DNA of 57,292 nucleotides from Pseudomonas laurentiana (GCF_014648275.1 NZ_BMQU01000024.1:1-57292); one strand, 5' to 3'; shown: positions 8,192 through 17,948, numbered from the stretch's first letter. Numbers and translations: made by a program. Notes: generated from the letters alone by a model not told the origin.

Positions 8192-9079
8192 GTGAGCCCT
8201 ATCGCCCTGACCCGCCTGCTGACCCTCGCTGCCGTGTGGGGGGCCAGCTTTCTGTTCATGCGCATTATCGCGCCAGTACTGGGCACTGTGCCCACGGCGT
8301 TCCTCCGTGTTTCGATTGCCTGTGCCGGCCTGCTGATGATCCTTGCAGTGCTGCGGGTGGACTGGAACTTTCACGGCAAGTTCAAGGCTTGCCTTGTGTT
8401 GGGCATGGTGAACTCAGGCATTCCGGCAACCCTGTACTCCATCGCGGCGCAGGCGCTGCCAGCTGGATATTCGGCCATATTCAATGCCACCACGCCCCTG
8501 ATGGGCGTATTGATCGGTGCATTGTTCTTTCGCGAGCCCATGACACCGAGCAAACTCGCCGGTATTTTTCTGGGCCTGTTCGGCGTAGGCGTTCTCAGTG
8601 GCGCCGGACCGGTAGCCTTCGATCTGAACCTGCTGCAAGGTGCCCTCTCCTGCCTGGCGGCAACCACCTGCTACGGCTTCGCGGGTTTTCTCGCCCGACG
8701 CTGGCTCGATCAACAAGGCGGGTTGGACAGCCGCCTTTCAGCGCTGGGCAGCATGCTCGGCGCCACGCTGCTGCTGTTGCCCCTGTTCGGCTACAGCGTC
8801 ATGACCCAGCCACCGGCCAACTGGGGCGGCTGGGAGGTCTGGTTATCGCTGCTGGGCCTGGGGCTGGTCTGCACCGCCTTTGCCTACATCGTGTACTTCC
8901 GCCTGCTCAGCGAGATCGGCCCAGTCAAGTCGTCAACCGTGACCTTCATGATTCCCGCGTTTGGCGTACTCTGGGGAGCCTGGTTACTGGACGAACCATT
9001 GTCTGCCGCACACCTGTATGGTGGCGCATTGATTGCGCTGGCCTTGTGGCTGGTGCTCAAGCCCAGCGTGATCAGGTAA
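8192..9079 (+). CDS. EamA-family drug/metabolite transporter
   Basis: A 295-residue inner-membrane protein with ten predicted membrane segments in two EamA repeats (about residues 8-135 and 148-285). The N-terminal LTLAAVWGASFLFMRI and the first-repeat end TPLMGVLIGALFFREPMTP are standard for the family. These proteins move metabolites or amino acids; the substrate cannot be predicted. The start is GTG with GGAG nine bases upstream. It faces a second EamA gene, convergently transcribed, about 80 bp downstream, and the two are only distantly similar. Confidence 0.88.
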   Translation: MSPIALTRLLTLAAVWGASFLFMRIIAPVLGTVPTAFLRVSIACAGLLMILAVLRVDWNFHGKFKACLVLGMVNSGIPATLYSIAAQALPAGYSAIFNATTPLMGVLIGALFFREPMTPSKLAGIFLGLFGVGVLSGAGPVAFDLNLLQGALSCLAATTCYGFAGFLARRWLDQQGGLDSRLSALGSMLGATLLLLPLFGYSVMTQPPANWGGWEVWLSLLGLGLVCTAFAYIVYFRLLSEIGPVKSSTVTFMIPAFGVLWGAWLLDEPLSAAHLYGGALIALALWLVLKPSVIR

Positions 9080-9161
9080 AGACCTGTACCCAGTCGTTGA
9101 GTGCATTGCCAAGCGCGGCGTACTGCTGCTGCCTGTACGCCGCGCCAAACATCAGTTGCCG

Positions 9162-10058
9162 CTAGGCCTCTTCAACCCTGCCTGACTGAGGCGCATGGGC
9201 CGGTTTGCGGAAGACGAACAGCAAGCCGATAACGATCAGTCCCATGCCCAGTACGCTCAGCAATGCCAGTCGGTTACCAAAGATCAGGTAATCCATGATG
9301 GCGGTCACCGCCGGTACCAGATAGAACAAACTGGTGACATTCACCAGATTCCCCCCGGCGATCAACCGGTAGAGCAGCAAGGTGGCAAACACCGAAACCA
9401 CTAATCCCATCCACAGCACCGACAGCAACAAGTCACTGCCCGGATCGATATGCAGCGGCTGGAAGGGGGCGAACACCGCGCACAGCAGCAACCCCGCCAG
9501 GTACTGCAGCGGCAATGTCCCCAATGGATTAGCGGTGATACGTTTTTGCATGATCGTTCCCAAGGTCATGCTCGCCAGCGCCAGCAGCGCAAAACACATG
9601 CCGGCAAGCGACACGCCTCCCAGGCCTATGCCCTGATAAACCACCATTACCAGCCCGACCAAGCCCAGGCACAGGCCGAACAGCCGGTTCCAGGAGCGCT
9701 GACGCTCCATCAGCACGATGGTGAGAATCGGCTGTACGCCCATGACAGTGGCCATGACACCGGGCGTAACGTGACCGTCCAGGGCCAACAGGTAGAAAAT
9801 CTGATAAGCGCCAAGCAGCACGCAACCCGTTGCAATCGCCTGCAACCATGCGCGCCGGCCTTGCGGCCAACGTAATTTCAACAAAGGACCAAGCAGCAGT
9901 AAGCCTGCCAGGGCGATGACAAAACGGATCAGCAGAAAGGCAAAGGGGCTTGCGTGGGCCAGCCCCCACTTGGAAACAATCGCGCCACTGCTCCAGAGCA
10001 GGACGAACAGGCTGGTAGTGGCCGCCGCGGCCACGGATTCTTTCGAGATAACAGACAT
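9162..10058 (-). CDS. EamA-family drug/metabolite transporter
   Basis: A 298-residue polytopic membrane protein of the EamA/RhaT family with ten predicted helices (for example FVLLWSSGAIVSKWGLAH near the N-terminus and VPAVTAIMDYLIFGNRL near residue 250). The start chosen has AGGTGG six bases upstream; an extension of 16 codons lacks a ribosome site. The substrate is unknown. It is convergent with the other EamA gene and has its own 360-bp upstream region. Confidence 0.88.
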   Translation of the reverse strand: MSVISKESVAAAATTSLFVLLWSSGAIVSKWGLAHASPFAFLLIRFVIALAGLLLLGPLLKLRWPQGRRAWLQAIATGCVLLGAYQIFYLLALDGHVTPGVMATVMGVQPILTIVLMERQRSWNRLFGLCLGLVGLVMVVYQGIGLGGVSLAGMCFALLALASMTLGTIMQKRITANPLGTLPLQYLAGLLLCAVFAPFQPLHIDPGSDLLLSVLWMGLVVSVFATLLLYRLIAGGNLVNVTSLFYLVPAVTAIMDYLIFGNRLALLSVLGMGLIVIGLLFVFRKPAHAPQSGRVEEA

Positions 10059-10420
10059 GAATTGCCACCTGTATTCGGGCAAGTAAGCCGAACGGTGCCG
10101 CCGCAAAGGGACAGCTAACCGGTTTCAGTAGTGTTCAGGCGTAATCGGGGATGTCGCAGCACGCGCTGCTCAGCCCACTACGACAACCACGCCTGGAGGT
10201 GCTACGAGGCACCCTGGAACGCCACTGACAGGTGGTGGGTAATGACTGATCATGGCCGGCTGCTGCACGCCACGCACGACAACTACCGCGTCGTGCGCGG
10301 CAGCGTATGCAATGGCTGGACAAGAAGTGGGCATGATCAGTTCTTCAATAGGGGGATAAAGGAAGACACACGGCCTTACCGGGCCTGACTATAGTCAGCA
10401 CCCGGTGACCGCGCAAGGGG
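10059..10420. other. Intergenic region upstream of the EamA gene, downstream of lpxO
   Basis: No convincing gene is present. Overlapping reading frames on both strands (about 10131-10388 plus, 10135-10323 minus) lack ribosome sites and have atypical Cys/Arg/Trp-rich composition. An 8-bp inverted repeat (CGCACGAC 10273-10280, GTCGTGCG 10290-10297) and the hairpin listed at 10379-10405 are the only structures noticed. A short RNA cannot be excluded. Confidence 0.5.
10379..10405 (-). terminator. Hairpin after lpxO, possible terminator
   Basis: The stems CCGGG/CCCGG and CTGAC/GTCAG enclose a TATA loop, with the perfect 12-bp palindrome TGACTATAGTCA at the core. It begins 15 bases after the lpxO stop. 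There is no good T run on the minus strand, so it may be a weak terminator, an RNA-stabilising hairpin or an operator. Confidence 0.35.
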
Positions 10421-11356
10421 TCAGAACAACCAGCGGTACAACAGGTAGGCAACGACTACCGCCAGCACCGGGCGCATGACCCGATAGGCTTTTGGATTGG
10501 CCCGCTTGAACTGCTTGACCTTGCCGCTGATGACGTTACTGAAACGCTTGCTCCAGGCATAGGCCTGGTTGATACCGCCCACACGCTCGTCATCGGTGTT
10601 CTGCGGGGCAGTCGCACGGCCCAGAAACGCGCTGACACTGCGATTGATACGGGTCATCAATGGGCTGCTGAGCGGCCGCTCGATATCACAGAACAGGATC
10701 ACTCGCGTGGTATCGGTTTCGTTTTTCACCCAGTGCACATAGGTCTCATCGAACATCACGTCTTCACCGTCGCGCCAGGCATATGCCTGACCATCGACGT
10801 AGATCCGGCAGTCGTCCGAATTGGGCGTCGACAGGCCCAGGTGATAACGCAGGGAACCGGCAAAGGGGTCACGGTGCGGGTTCAGGTGGCTGCCACCGGG
10901 CAGCAGGGCAAACATGGCGCCCTTGACGTTGGGAATGCTGCTGACCAGTTCAACGGTCTTCGGGCACAGTGCATTGGCTGACGGCAGCGGCTTGTCGTAC
11001 CACTTCAGGTAGAAACGCTTCCAGCCTTTCTTGAAGAACGAGCCGAAACCAGCGTCGTTGTCTTTCTCGGCTGCGCGAATGTACCCCTCGTCGAAGAGGT
11101 GCATGGCCTCCTCGCGGATCACTTCCCAGTTGTCCTTGAGCACATCCAGCTCCGGGAAACGGTTGCGGTCCAGGTAGGGCTTGGACGGCACCCCGGAAAA
11201 CAGGTACATCAAGGCGTTATAAGGGGCGAACAACGCCGAATGGTTAACGAACTGACGCAACAGCGGCAAACGCGCCTTGCCACGCAAATGTACATAGAGC
11301 GTGCTGCCGAAAAACAGCAGCAGTACACCTGCCTTGGCAACAAAGGAAAAGGTCAT
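10421..11356 (-). CDS. lpxO: Lipid A 2-hydroxylase LpxO-type dioxygenase
   Basis: A 311-residue Fe(II)/2-oxoglutarate-dependent oxygenase of the aspartyl/asparaginyl beta-hydroxylase fold. LpxO members add a 2-hydroxyl group to a secondary acyl chain of lipid A at the inner membrane. An N-terminal membrane anchor (VAKAGVLLLFFGSTLYVHL) and a hydrophobic C-terminal end (VLAVVVAYLLYRWLF) are visible. The iron ligands are in LNPHRDPFAG and ETYVHWVKNET, and the 2-oxoglutarate Arg is probably in TTRVILFCDIERP. The start has AAGGAG before ATG; a 32-codon upstream extension is not supported. Hydroxylase family and membrane location are clear; substrate assignment rests on similarity to LpxO. Confidence 0.88.
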   Translation of the reverse strand: MTFSFVAKAGVLLLFFGSTLYVHLRGKARLPLLRQFVNHSALFAPYNALMYLFSGVPSKPYLDRNRFPELDVLKDNWEVIREEAMHLFDEGYIRAAEKDNDAGFGSFFKKGWKRFYLKWYDKPLPSANALCPKTVELVSSIPNVKGAMFALLPGGSHLNPHRDPFAGSLRYHLGLSTPNSDDCRIYVDGQAYAWRDGEDVMFDETYVHWVKNETDTTRVILFCDIERPLSSPLMTRINRSVSAFLGRATAPQNTDDERVGGINQAYAWSKRFSNVISGKVKQFKRANPKAYRVMRPVLAVVVAYLLYRWLF

Positions 11357-11529
11357 GCAACACTCCTTGGAATTTCGATCAGGCCATCGCTGCCGATTAA
11401 TCGGCCATGATAAACCGATCCGGCCCTGGTAAAAACAACCAGAGCCGGACAATCACTGTTAAGGATTGTGCAACAAAGCGCGACAGCGAATATTGCCGCG
11501 GATCAGGCAAACCGGTACTGACAGCCGTA

Positions 11530-12504
11530 TTACTGCTGGTTTTCCTGATCGGTGAACAGGTCACTGAAGAGCATGCTCGACAGGTAACGCTCACCGGAGT
11601 CAGGCAGGATGACTACGATGGTCTTGCCCTGCATTTCCGGCTTTTCGGCCAGGCGCACCGCCGCCGCCATCGCGGCACCACAGGAAATACCGCACAGGAT
11701 CCCCTCCTCCTGCATCAAGCGCCGGGCCATGGTCTTGGACTCTTCATCACTGACCAGCTCAACCTGGTCGACCATCGACAGATCAAGGTTCTTCGGCACG
11801 AAGCCTGCGCCTATACCCTGGATTTTATGCGGGCTGGGCTTGATCTCTTCACCGGCCAGCGCCTGAGTGATGACCGGCGACACGATGGGCTCCACCGCCA
11901 CCGACAGAATCGCCTTGCCCTTGGTTTTCTTGATGTACCTCGACACGCCGGTGATCGTACCGCCCGTACCGACACCTGCTACCAGGACATCCACGGCGCC
12001 ATCGGTATCGTTCCAGATCTCCGGACCGGTGGTCTTCTCGTGGATCGCCGGGTTTGCCGGGTTATCGAACTGCTGTGGCATAAAGTACAGGGCAGGATCG
12101 CTGGCAACAATTTCGTTGGCCTTCTCAATGGCGCCTTTCATGCCCTTGGCAGGTTCGGTCAACACCAGCTCGGCACCCAATGCCTTAAGCACCTTGCGAC
12201 GCTCGATGCTCATCGATGCCGGCATGGTCAGCACCAGTTTGTAGCCACGGGCCGCGGCAACAAAGGCCAGGCCGATACCGGTGTTACCGGAGGTCGGCTC
12301 TACAATGGTCATGCCTGGCTTGAGCTTTCCGCTGCCTTCAGCATCCCAAATCATGTTCGCGCCAATTCGGCATTTGACCGAATAGCCAGGGTTACGCCCT
12401 TCGATCTTGGCCAGAACGGTCACTCCGCGTGGGGCGATGCGATTGATCTGCACCAACGGTGTATTACCGATGGAATGCGCGTTGTCAGCAAAAATGCGGC
12501 TCAT
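11530..12504 (-). CDS. cysK: Cysteine synthase A
   Basis: The 324-residue PLP enzyme makes L-cysteine from O-acetylserine and sulfide. The PLP-binding Lys is in [14 protein letters not shown], the substrate loop is [12 protein letters not shown], and the phosphate-binding Gly-rich loop is [16 protein letters not shown]. The form SVKCRIG is typical of the CysK type rather than CysM. The start has AAAGGA upstream and matches the usual N-terminus ([19 protein letters not shown]); a 30-codon in-frame extension is ignored. A strong hairpin lies about 115 bp upstream. Confidence 0.95.
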   Translation of the reverse strand: MSRIFADNAHSIGNTPLVQINRIAPRGVTVLAKIEGRNPGYSVKCRIGANMIWDAEGSGKLKPGMTIVEPTSGNTGIGLAFVAAARGYKLVLTMPASMSIERRKVLKALGAELVLTEPAKGMKGAIEKANEIVASDPALYFMPQQFDNPANPAIHEKTTGPEIWNDTDGAVDVLVAGVGTGGTITGVSRYIKKTKGKAILSVAVEPIVSPVITQALAGEEIKPSPHKIQGIGAGFVPKNLDLSMVDQVELVSDEESKTMARRLMQEEGILCGISCGAAMAAAVRLAEKPEMQGKTIVVILPDSGERYLSSMLFSDLFTDQENQQ

Positions 12505-12619
12505 GGCGGGGTCCTTTTGGCACCGTGCGAAAACTTCAAGGGTAAGCCTGCCCCTGATGGGCGTCCAGCCCCACACACGCCCTGCGCAAGACAAATTCCC
12601 CTGGGCAAGTCACCAGCTG

Positions 12620-12648
12620 ACGGAGCATTCAGAGACTGAATGCTCCGT
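12620..12648. repeat. Perfect 12-bp stem hairpin between cysK and the moxR-type gene
   Basis: ACGGAGCATTCA (12620-12631) and TGAATGCTCCGT (12637-12648) form a perfect stem with a 5-base loop. It lies in the divergent spacer, about 115 bp before cysK and 100 bp before the AAA gene. No T run follows and no gene ends here, so a leader hairpin or operator is more likely than a terminator. Confidence 0.55.
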
Positions 12649-12746
12649 CTGCGTTCCCAGCCACGCGGGCAGCGCGTTATAGTCGGGGATAACCATTTTT
12701 CCACCAGGGGCCATGCACCTCTGGGGCTACGTTAGAGGATCGCTAC

Positions 12747-13592
12747 ATGAAGTTCGAAGGCACCAGCGCTTATGTCGCCACAGACGACCTGAAACTGGCG
12801 GTCAACGCGGCGATTACCCTGGAACGCCCGTTGTTGGTAAAGGGTGAGCCCGGCACCGGCAAGACCATGCTCGCCGAACAACTGGCCCAGTCCTTTGGCG
12901 CCAAACTGATCACCTGGCACATCAAGTCCACCACCAAAGCCCATCAGGGGCTGTATGAGTACGATGCGGTCAGCCGTCTGCGCGACTCGCAACTGGGTGT
13001 GGACAAGGTCCACGACGTTCGCAACTACCTGAAGAAGGGCAAGCTCTGGGAGGCTTTCGAGTCTGAAGAGCGGGTGATTCTGCTGATCGACGAAATCGAC
13101 AAGGCTGACATCGAGTTCCCCAACGACCTGTTGCAGGAACTCGACAAGATGGAGTTCTACGTTTACGAGACCGACGAGACGATCAAGGCCAAGCAGCGCC
13201 CGATCATCATCATTACCTCGAACAACGAGAAGGAGCTGCCTGATGCCTTCCTGCGTCGCTGCTTCTTCCACTACATCGCCTTCCCTGATCGCGACACCCT
13301 GCAACAGATCGTCGATGTGCACTACCCCAACATCAAGAAGGACCTGGTCAGTGAAGCACTCGATGTATTTTTCGACGTGCGCAAGGTACCAGGCCTGAAG
13401 AAAAAACCGTCTACGTCTGAACTGGTCGACTGGCTCAAGCTGCTGATGGCCGACAACATCGGTGAAGCGGTGCTGCGCGAGCGCGATCCGACCAAGGCCA
13501 TTCCGCCGCTGGCAGGCGCCCTGGTCAAGAACGAGCAGGACGTGCAACTGCTGGAGCGCCTGGCGTTCATGAGCCGTCGCGGCAATCGCTGA
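12747..13592 (+). CDS. MoxR-type AAA+ ATPase
   Basis: A 281-residue AAA+ protein with Walker A GEPGTGKTMLAEQ (about residues 36-48), Walker B VILLIDEIDKAD (about 112-123) and sensor 1 IIITSNNEKELPDAFLRRC. MoxR ATPases act as chaperones that insert cofactors or assemble complexes together with a VWA partner. The partner is the next gene, 30 bp downstream. It resembles the CoxD group of carbon monoxide dehydrogenase clusters, but no such oxidoreductase is nearby. The start has GAGGAT upstream. Confidence 0.9.
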   Translation: MKFEGTSAYVATDDLKLAVNAAITLERPLLVKGEPGTGKTMLAEQLAQSFGAKLITWHIKSTTKAHQGLYEYDAVSRLRDSQLGVDKVHDVRNYLKKGKLWEAFESEERVILLIDEIDKADIEFPNDLLQELDKMEFYVYETDETIKAKQRPIIIITSNNEKELPDAFLRRCFFHYIAFPDRDTLQQIVDVHYPNIKKDLVSEALDVFFDVRKVPGLKKKPSTSELVDWLKLLMADNIGEAVLRERDPTKAIPPLAGALVKNEQDVQLLERLAFMSRRGNR

Positions 13593-13622
13593 TCTGCCAC
13601 AGACCAATCAGGGGCGACCGCC

Positions 13623-14801
13623 ATGCTGCTCAACCTGTTCAATGAAATGCGCGCGGCAAAGGTACCGGTATCGGTACGCGAGCTGCTTGATTTGCTCAAC
13701 GCACTCAAGCAGGGCGTGACCTTTGCCGACATGGACGAGTTCTACTACCTGTCACGGGCGATACTGGTCAAGGATGAACGCCACTTCGACAAGTTCGACC
13801 GCGCCTTCTCGGCCTACTTCAAGGGCCTGGAAAACCTCGATCAGCACCTGGAAGCGCTGATTCCGGAAGACTGGCTGCGCAAGGAATTCGAGCGCTCGCT
13901 CAGCGACGAAGAACGCGCTCAGATCCAGTCCCTTGGCGGGCTGGACAAGCTGATCGAGGAATTCAAGAAGCGCCTGGAAGAACAGAAGGAACGCCATGCC
14001 GGCGGCAACAAATGGATTGGCACAGGCGGCACCAGCCCATTCGGCTCCGGTGGCTTCAACCCCGAAGGCATCCGCATTGGCGACGCAGGCAAACGTCAGG
14101 GCAAAGCGGTCAAGGTCTGGGACCAGCGCGAATACAGGAACCTCGACGACCAGGTCGAACTGGGCACGCGCAACATCAAGCTGGCCCTGCGCCGGCTGCG
14201 CAAGTTCGCTCGCCAGGGGGCAGCCGACGAACTGGACATCGACGGCACCATCGACCATACCGCTCGTGATGCCGGCCTGCTGAACATCCAGATGCGCCCA
14301 GAACGCCGCAACAGCGTAAAACTGCTGTTGCTGTTCGATATTGGCGGCTCCATGGACGCCCATGTGAAGATCTGCGAGGAACTGTTCTCGGCCTGCAAGA
14401 CCGAGTTCAAACACCTTGAGTATTACTACTTCCACAACTTCATCTACGAATCCGTGTGGAAGAACAACCTGCGCCGTACCTCCGAACGCACTGCCACCAT
14501 GGACCTGCTGCACAAGTACGGTGCCGACTACAAGGTGGTGTTCGTCGGTGACGCGGCCATGGCTCCTTACGAGATCACCCAGCCCGGTGGCAGCGTCGAG
14601 CACTGGAACGAAGAAGCGGGCTACGTCTGGATGCAACGCTTCATGGAAAAGTACAAGAAGCTCATCTGGATCAACCCATACCCCAAGAACACCTGGGGCT
14701 ATACGGCCTCGACCAACATTGTGCGTGAGTTGATCGAGGACCGCATGTTTCCACTGACCTTGCGCGGGCTTGAGGAAGGGATGCGGTTTCTGTCCAAGTA
14801 A
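13623..14801 (+). CDS. VWA-domain protein, CoxE-like partner of the MoxR ATPase
   Basis: A 392-residue protein whose C-terminal half is a von Willebrand A domain. The metal-binding DxGxS motif appears as FDIGGSMDAH (about residue 240), followed by YYYFHNFIYESVW and the later VFVGDAAMAPYEI. The N-terminal half is helical and charged (FKKRLEEQKERHAGG near 120-135), with a Gly-rich linker. It has no membrane segment, so it is presumably cytoplasmic. Paired directly after the AAA+ gene, it probably forms a MoxR-VWA chaperone module; the client is unknown. Confidence 0.88.
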   Translation: MLLNLFNEMRAAKVPVSVRELLDLLNALKQGVTFADMDEFYYLSRAILVKDERHFDKFDRAFSAYFKGLENLDQHLEALIPEDWLRKEFERSLSDEERAQIQSLGGLDKLIEEFKKRLEEQKERHAGGNKWIGTGGTSPFGSGGFNPEGIRIGDAGKRQGKAVKVWDQREYRNLDDQVELGTRNIKLALRRLRKFARQGAADELDIDGTIDHTARDAGLLNIQMRPERRNSVKLLLLFDIGGSMDAHVKICEELFSACKTEFKHLEYYYFHNFIYESVWKNNLRRTSERTATMDLLHKYGADYKVVFVGDAAMAPYEITQPGGSVEHWNEEAGYVWMQRFMEKYKKLIWINPYPKNTWGYTASTNIVRELIEDRMFPLTLRGLEEGMRFLSK

Positions 14802-14802
14802 G

Positions 14803-15756
14803 TCAGGGCTGCCCGGCCCCGCACCTGGCGACGGGCATTGACTCGAACTGACGCAGAAACGCCACCTGCTGCTCGTATGCCTGTACCTGCAGCACCGGCC
14901 TGAAGGTGACGACGTTTCCCGGCACGCACTGTGCCAGTCGCGCCAACGCCAAGGGCGTCAGCGCCCCCAGGCGCGGATAGCCGCCAATGGTCTGCCGATC
15001 ATTGAGCAGCACAATGGGCTGACCGTCCGGCGGTACCTGCACCGCGCCCAAGGGAATGCCCTCGGAAATCATTGGTTCGCCCTGGTACTGCAAGGCGGGG
15101 CCAAGCAGACGAATGCCCATCCGGTCTGCACGACGGTCAAGAACCCACGCCGCATTGAATGCATCGAACAGGCTCTGGCCACTGAAACTGCCGATCTGTG
15201 CGCCCAGCACCATATCCAGCGGTGCATTGCTGCGCAGGTCCGGGCGTTGTTGAACAGAAACTTCCCGCAGGCCTGGCGCCACGCCTGTATAGGTCAGGTA
15301 CTCGCCCTCGACCAAGGGAGTCCCAAAACCGTCCAGGCCACCCAACCCTTCACGTACCACGCAAGCACAGCTTCCCAACACCAATGGCGCGACAAAGCCG
15401 GCTGGTGCTGCCAGGTAAGCCCGCGCCCCCGACAATGGCTGGTTAAAGCGTAAGCGCTGCCCCTTTCTCATCATGAAGCTGCGCCATGGCGTCAGCGGTT
15501 GGCCGTCCAGCCGCGCATCCAGGTCAGCCCCCGCCAACGCCAGGCAAGCGTCCTGTTCAGCAATCAGGCTGAACCCACCCAAGGTGATTTCAACCACCGG
15601 GGCATCAACGGCATTACCCAGTAGCCAGTTGGCCCAGCGCATCGAGACCCAATCCAGCGCACCGCCCTGAGTGACGCCCAAATGGCGCATGCCAAAGCGC
15701 CCGGCATCCTGCAATAGACACAACGGCGTGCTGGCCTCAATGATCAATCGGCTCAT
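14803..15756 (-). CDS. pxpC: 5-oxoprolinase subunit C
   Basis: A 317-residue protein of the biotin-dependent carboxyltransferase (KipA/PxpC) family. With PxpA and PxpB it hydrolyses 5-oxoproline, a damage product of glutamine and glutamate, to glutamate using ATP. Signature segments are TPLCLLQDAGRFGMRHLGVTQGGALD at the N-terminus (shown in part: DAGRFGMRHLGVTQGGALD) and the late NDRQTIGGYPRLGALTPLAL. GGAGG precedes the ATG. It overlaps the pxpB stop in an ATGA junction and is the last gene of the operon, convergent with the VWA gene. Confidence 0.92.
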   Translation of the reverse strand: MSRLIIEASTPLCLLQDAGRFGMRHLGVTQGGALDWVSMRWANWLLGNAVDAPVVEITLGGFSLIAEQDACLALAGADLDARLDGQPLTPWRSFMMRKGQRLRFNQPLSGARAYLAAPAGFVAPLVLGSCACVVREGLGGLDGFGTPLVEGEYLTYTGVAPGLREVSVQQRPDLRSNAPLDMVLGAQIGSFSGQSLFDAFNAAWVLDRRADRMGIRLLGPALQYQGEPMISEGIPLGAVQVPPDGQPIVLLNDRQTIGGYPRLGALTPLALARLAQCVPGNVVTFRPVLQVQAYEQQVAFLRQFESMPVARCGAGQP

Positions 15757-16457
15757 ACCTGCGCCTCCAATGGCGTGTCGTCACCACCCAGGCGCATGAA
15801 TGTCCCATGGTCGACAGGCACAAAACGCACCCGATCCCCAGGCTGCAACAGGCTGTAGCCATCGCGATCACGGTCAAACAGCGCGCTTGGCGTACGCCCG
15901 ATCAGGTTCCAGCCACCTGGCGATACGGCCGGATAGGCCGCAGTCTGGCGCTCGGCGATCCCCACACTGCCGGCGGCCACGCGCTTGCGCGGGGTTGCCA
16001 GACGCGGGGCCGCCAGGCACTCATCGACCAACCCCATAAACGCAAAACCCGGTGCAAAGCCCAACGCGAACACCTGATACTCACGCTCGCTGTGAAGGCG
16101 AATCACCTCGGCCAGTGACTTGCCACTGCGCTGCGCCAGCAATGCCAACTCCGGACCGACACTGGGGTCATACCACACCGGTATTTCATGGCGCCGACCA
16201 GCGCCGCCATTGTCAGGCTGTACATCCGCCAGTGCCTGCTCAATACAGCTACGCGCCTCAGTGGGGGACATTTGCAGCAGGTCAAATTGCACCATCAACG
16301 TGGTATAGGACGGCACCAGATCGACAAGACGCCCGCCAAAGGCGGCCTGCAATCGCTGGCGTGCTGCCAGCATCCAGGGCATGTTGGCTTCGTCAATGAC
16401 ATCGAACAACCGCACCATCAGACTGTCGACTGCGACCACTTCGACCCGCAGTTTCAT
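15753..16457 (-). CDS. pxpB: 5-oxoprolinase subunit B
   Basis: A 234-residue KipI/PxpB-type protein that pairs with PxpC to form the carboxyltransferase-like part of 5-oxoprolinase. Family marks include [20 protein letters not shown] (about residues 132-151) and [18 protein letters not shown], then [17 protein letters not shown] near 180. It overlaps both pxpA and pxpC by four bases, indicating one translationally coupled operon. The N-terminus begins directly with the conserved domain. Confidence 0.92.
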   Translation of the reverse strand: MKLRVEVVAVDSLMVRLFDVIDEANMPWMLAARQRLQAAFGGRLVDLVPSYTTLMVQFDLLQMSPTEARSCIEQALADVQPDNGGAGRRHEIPVWYDPSVGPELALLAQRSGKSLAEVIRLHSEREYQVFALGFAPGFAFMGLVDECLAAPRLATPRKRVAAGSVGIAERQTAAYPAVSPGGWNLIGRTPSALFDRDRDGYSLLQPGDRVRFVPVDHGTFMRLGGDDTPLEAQV

Positions 16458-17206
16458 GCCACCACCAGCGCATCGAGGGCCTGACGGATCTGCCGTACGG
16501 CCGCCACCGAGCTGTCATTATCCCCATGCACGCAAAGGGTCTGGGCCTTGAGCAGCACCTGGCTGCCATCACTGGCCGTCAGTGCCTCGCCACGCGCCAG
16601 GCGCAACGCCTGCTCGACAATCCGCGCAGGATCATGATGCACAGCACCCGGCAAACGCCGCGACACCAGTCGACCGCTTGGGTCGTAAGCCCGGTCAGCA
16701 AATGCCTCGAACCACACCGTCACACCACACTCGCGGCCCAACGCCTGGGCCTCGCTGTCATCGGCAGTGGCCATCAGCATCAGGGGCAATTGCCGATCGT
16801 AGGCCGCGACAGCCTCCAGCACCGCACGCAACGTCAGCGGATCGGCCATCATGTCGTTGTAGAGCGCCCCATGGGGCTTGACGTAAGCCACCCGGGTGCC
16901 CTGCGCCCGGCAAATCCCCTCCAGCGCACCGATCTGGTAGTGCAACAGATCGCGAACTTCCTCGGCACTGCATGCCATAGAGCGGCGACCGAAACCGACC
17001 AGATCCGGATACGCCGGGTGGGCACCGATGGTCACGCCATGGGCTACGGCCAAGGCTACAGTCTTGCGCATGATTCCTGGGTCGCCGGCGTGAAAACCAC
17101 AGGCAATGTTGGCGCAGTCGATAAAGGGCATGACCTCGGCATCCAGGCCCATGGTCCAGCTACCAAAGCTTTCACCCATGTCGCAATTGAGTAACAGGCG
17201 GCTCAC
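16454..17206 (-). CDS. pxpA: 5-oxoprolinase subunit A (LamB/YcsF family)
   Basis: A 250-residue protein with the YcsF/LamB signature: [14 protein letters not shown] at the N-terminus, [14 protein letters not shown] near residue 35, THE-type segment [19 protein letters not shown] near 60 and [12 protein letters not shown] near 115. It is the hydrolase component of the ATP-dependent 5-oxoprolinase. The start is taken as GTG at 17206 because GAAGGAG lies eight bases upstream; an ATG seven codons earlier at 17227 has no ribosome site. First gene of pxpABC. Confidence 0.92.
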   Translation of the reverse strand: MSRLLLNCDMGESFGSWTMGLDAEVMPFIDCANIACGFHAGDPGIMRKTVALAVAHGVTIGAHPAYPDLVGFGRRSMACSAEEVRDLLHYQIGALEGICRAQGTRVAYVKPHGALYNDMMADPLTLRAVLEAVAAYDRQLPLMLMATADDSEAQALGRECGVTVWFEAFADRAYDPSGRLVSRRLPGAVHHDPARIVEQALRLARGEALTASDGSQVLLKAQTLCVHGDNDSSVAAVRQIRQALDALVVA

Positions 17207-17418
17207 ACGCGTTGCTCCTTCGTCCATCTCTTCTGGCCCCTACCTTGACGCGCTTCAGGCTCTTTGCCGCGCGTTTCTGGCAGGCTCAATGCTGCCAGGA
17301 TCACTACGCCATGAGACATTGCGGCAAATGCGCGACGGGTGGATGAAGTCATCGCCCTGTGCCGCAACGTACTGGAGCGTTACGCAAGCCACGCCGGAGC
17401 GCTGCACACCGTGAGGGT

Positions 17419-17940
17419 TTAACGCCAGCTTGGCTGCACCGGCTTGCGCCGACCACCCAACAACACCCAGCCGAGCAACAACAGGAAACTCTCCAGCAGC
17501 AATGCTGGCAACAACGCGCAACCCAGGCCCCAGGCAATCGCCTCGGGTACCAGCAAGACCTGATAGCTGTAGCCCTTCAGGGTTTCGTCACGTAATTGAG
17601 CATCGGCAGCCACCAGCACATGCCAGGTACGGGTCAGCCACGGCCCCTGCAGGATCTGCCATTCGCCCTCAAGCAGGCGGTTGCGACCGAGCAGACTGTC
17701 GATACTGTCTGCATCACTGTGGAAAACCGGGTCGTCACTGGCCCGGTAATGCCGCACCAAGGCCTGCAGATCGCCATTGAAGAAACGCTGTGCGGTCTGT
17801 TCAAAGCCCTTTAGCCCTTCACGCGACTCCAACAGGTGCGCCTGCACCCGCTGGCTGTAGTCATTGATCAAACCGGGTACCTGTACACCCAGCAGCAAAC
17901 CACAGGTAAACAACAATAGCCGCAAGTAGCTCCTGAGCAT
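17419..17940 (-). CDS. DUF2937 family membrane protein
   Basis: A 173-residue protein with one hydrophobic helix at the N-terminus (LRLLLFTCGLLLGVQVPGL) and another at the C-terminus (GCALLPALLLESFLLLLGW). Between them is a periplasmic helical part rich in Glu, Gln and Arg. This layout fits DUF2937, a Pseudomonas-enriched family of unknown function. The ATG at 17940 has AAGGAT upstream and lies eight bases after the stop of the glutamine amidotransferase gene, so they are co-transcribed. An in-frame ORF extends 20 codons upstream but would overlap the previous gene. Confidence 0.78.
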   Translation of the reverse strand: MLRSYLRLLLFTCGLLLGVQVPGLINDYSQRVQAHLLESREGLKGFEQTAQRFFNGDLQALVRHYRASDDPVFHSDADSIDSLLGRNRLLEGEWQILQGPWLTRTWHVLVAADAQLRDETLKGYSYQVLLVPEAIAWGLGCALLPALLLESFLLLLGWVLLGGRRKPVQPSWR

Positions 17941-17948
17941 GATGATCC

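Noticed and set aside
10131-10388. Overlapping reading frames on both strands between lpxO and the EamA gene
   Set aside because: Both lack ribosome sites and have Cys/Arg/Trp-rich translations typical of non-coding frames in GC-rich DNA.
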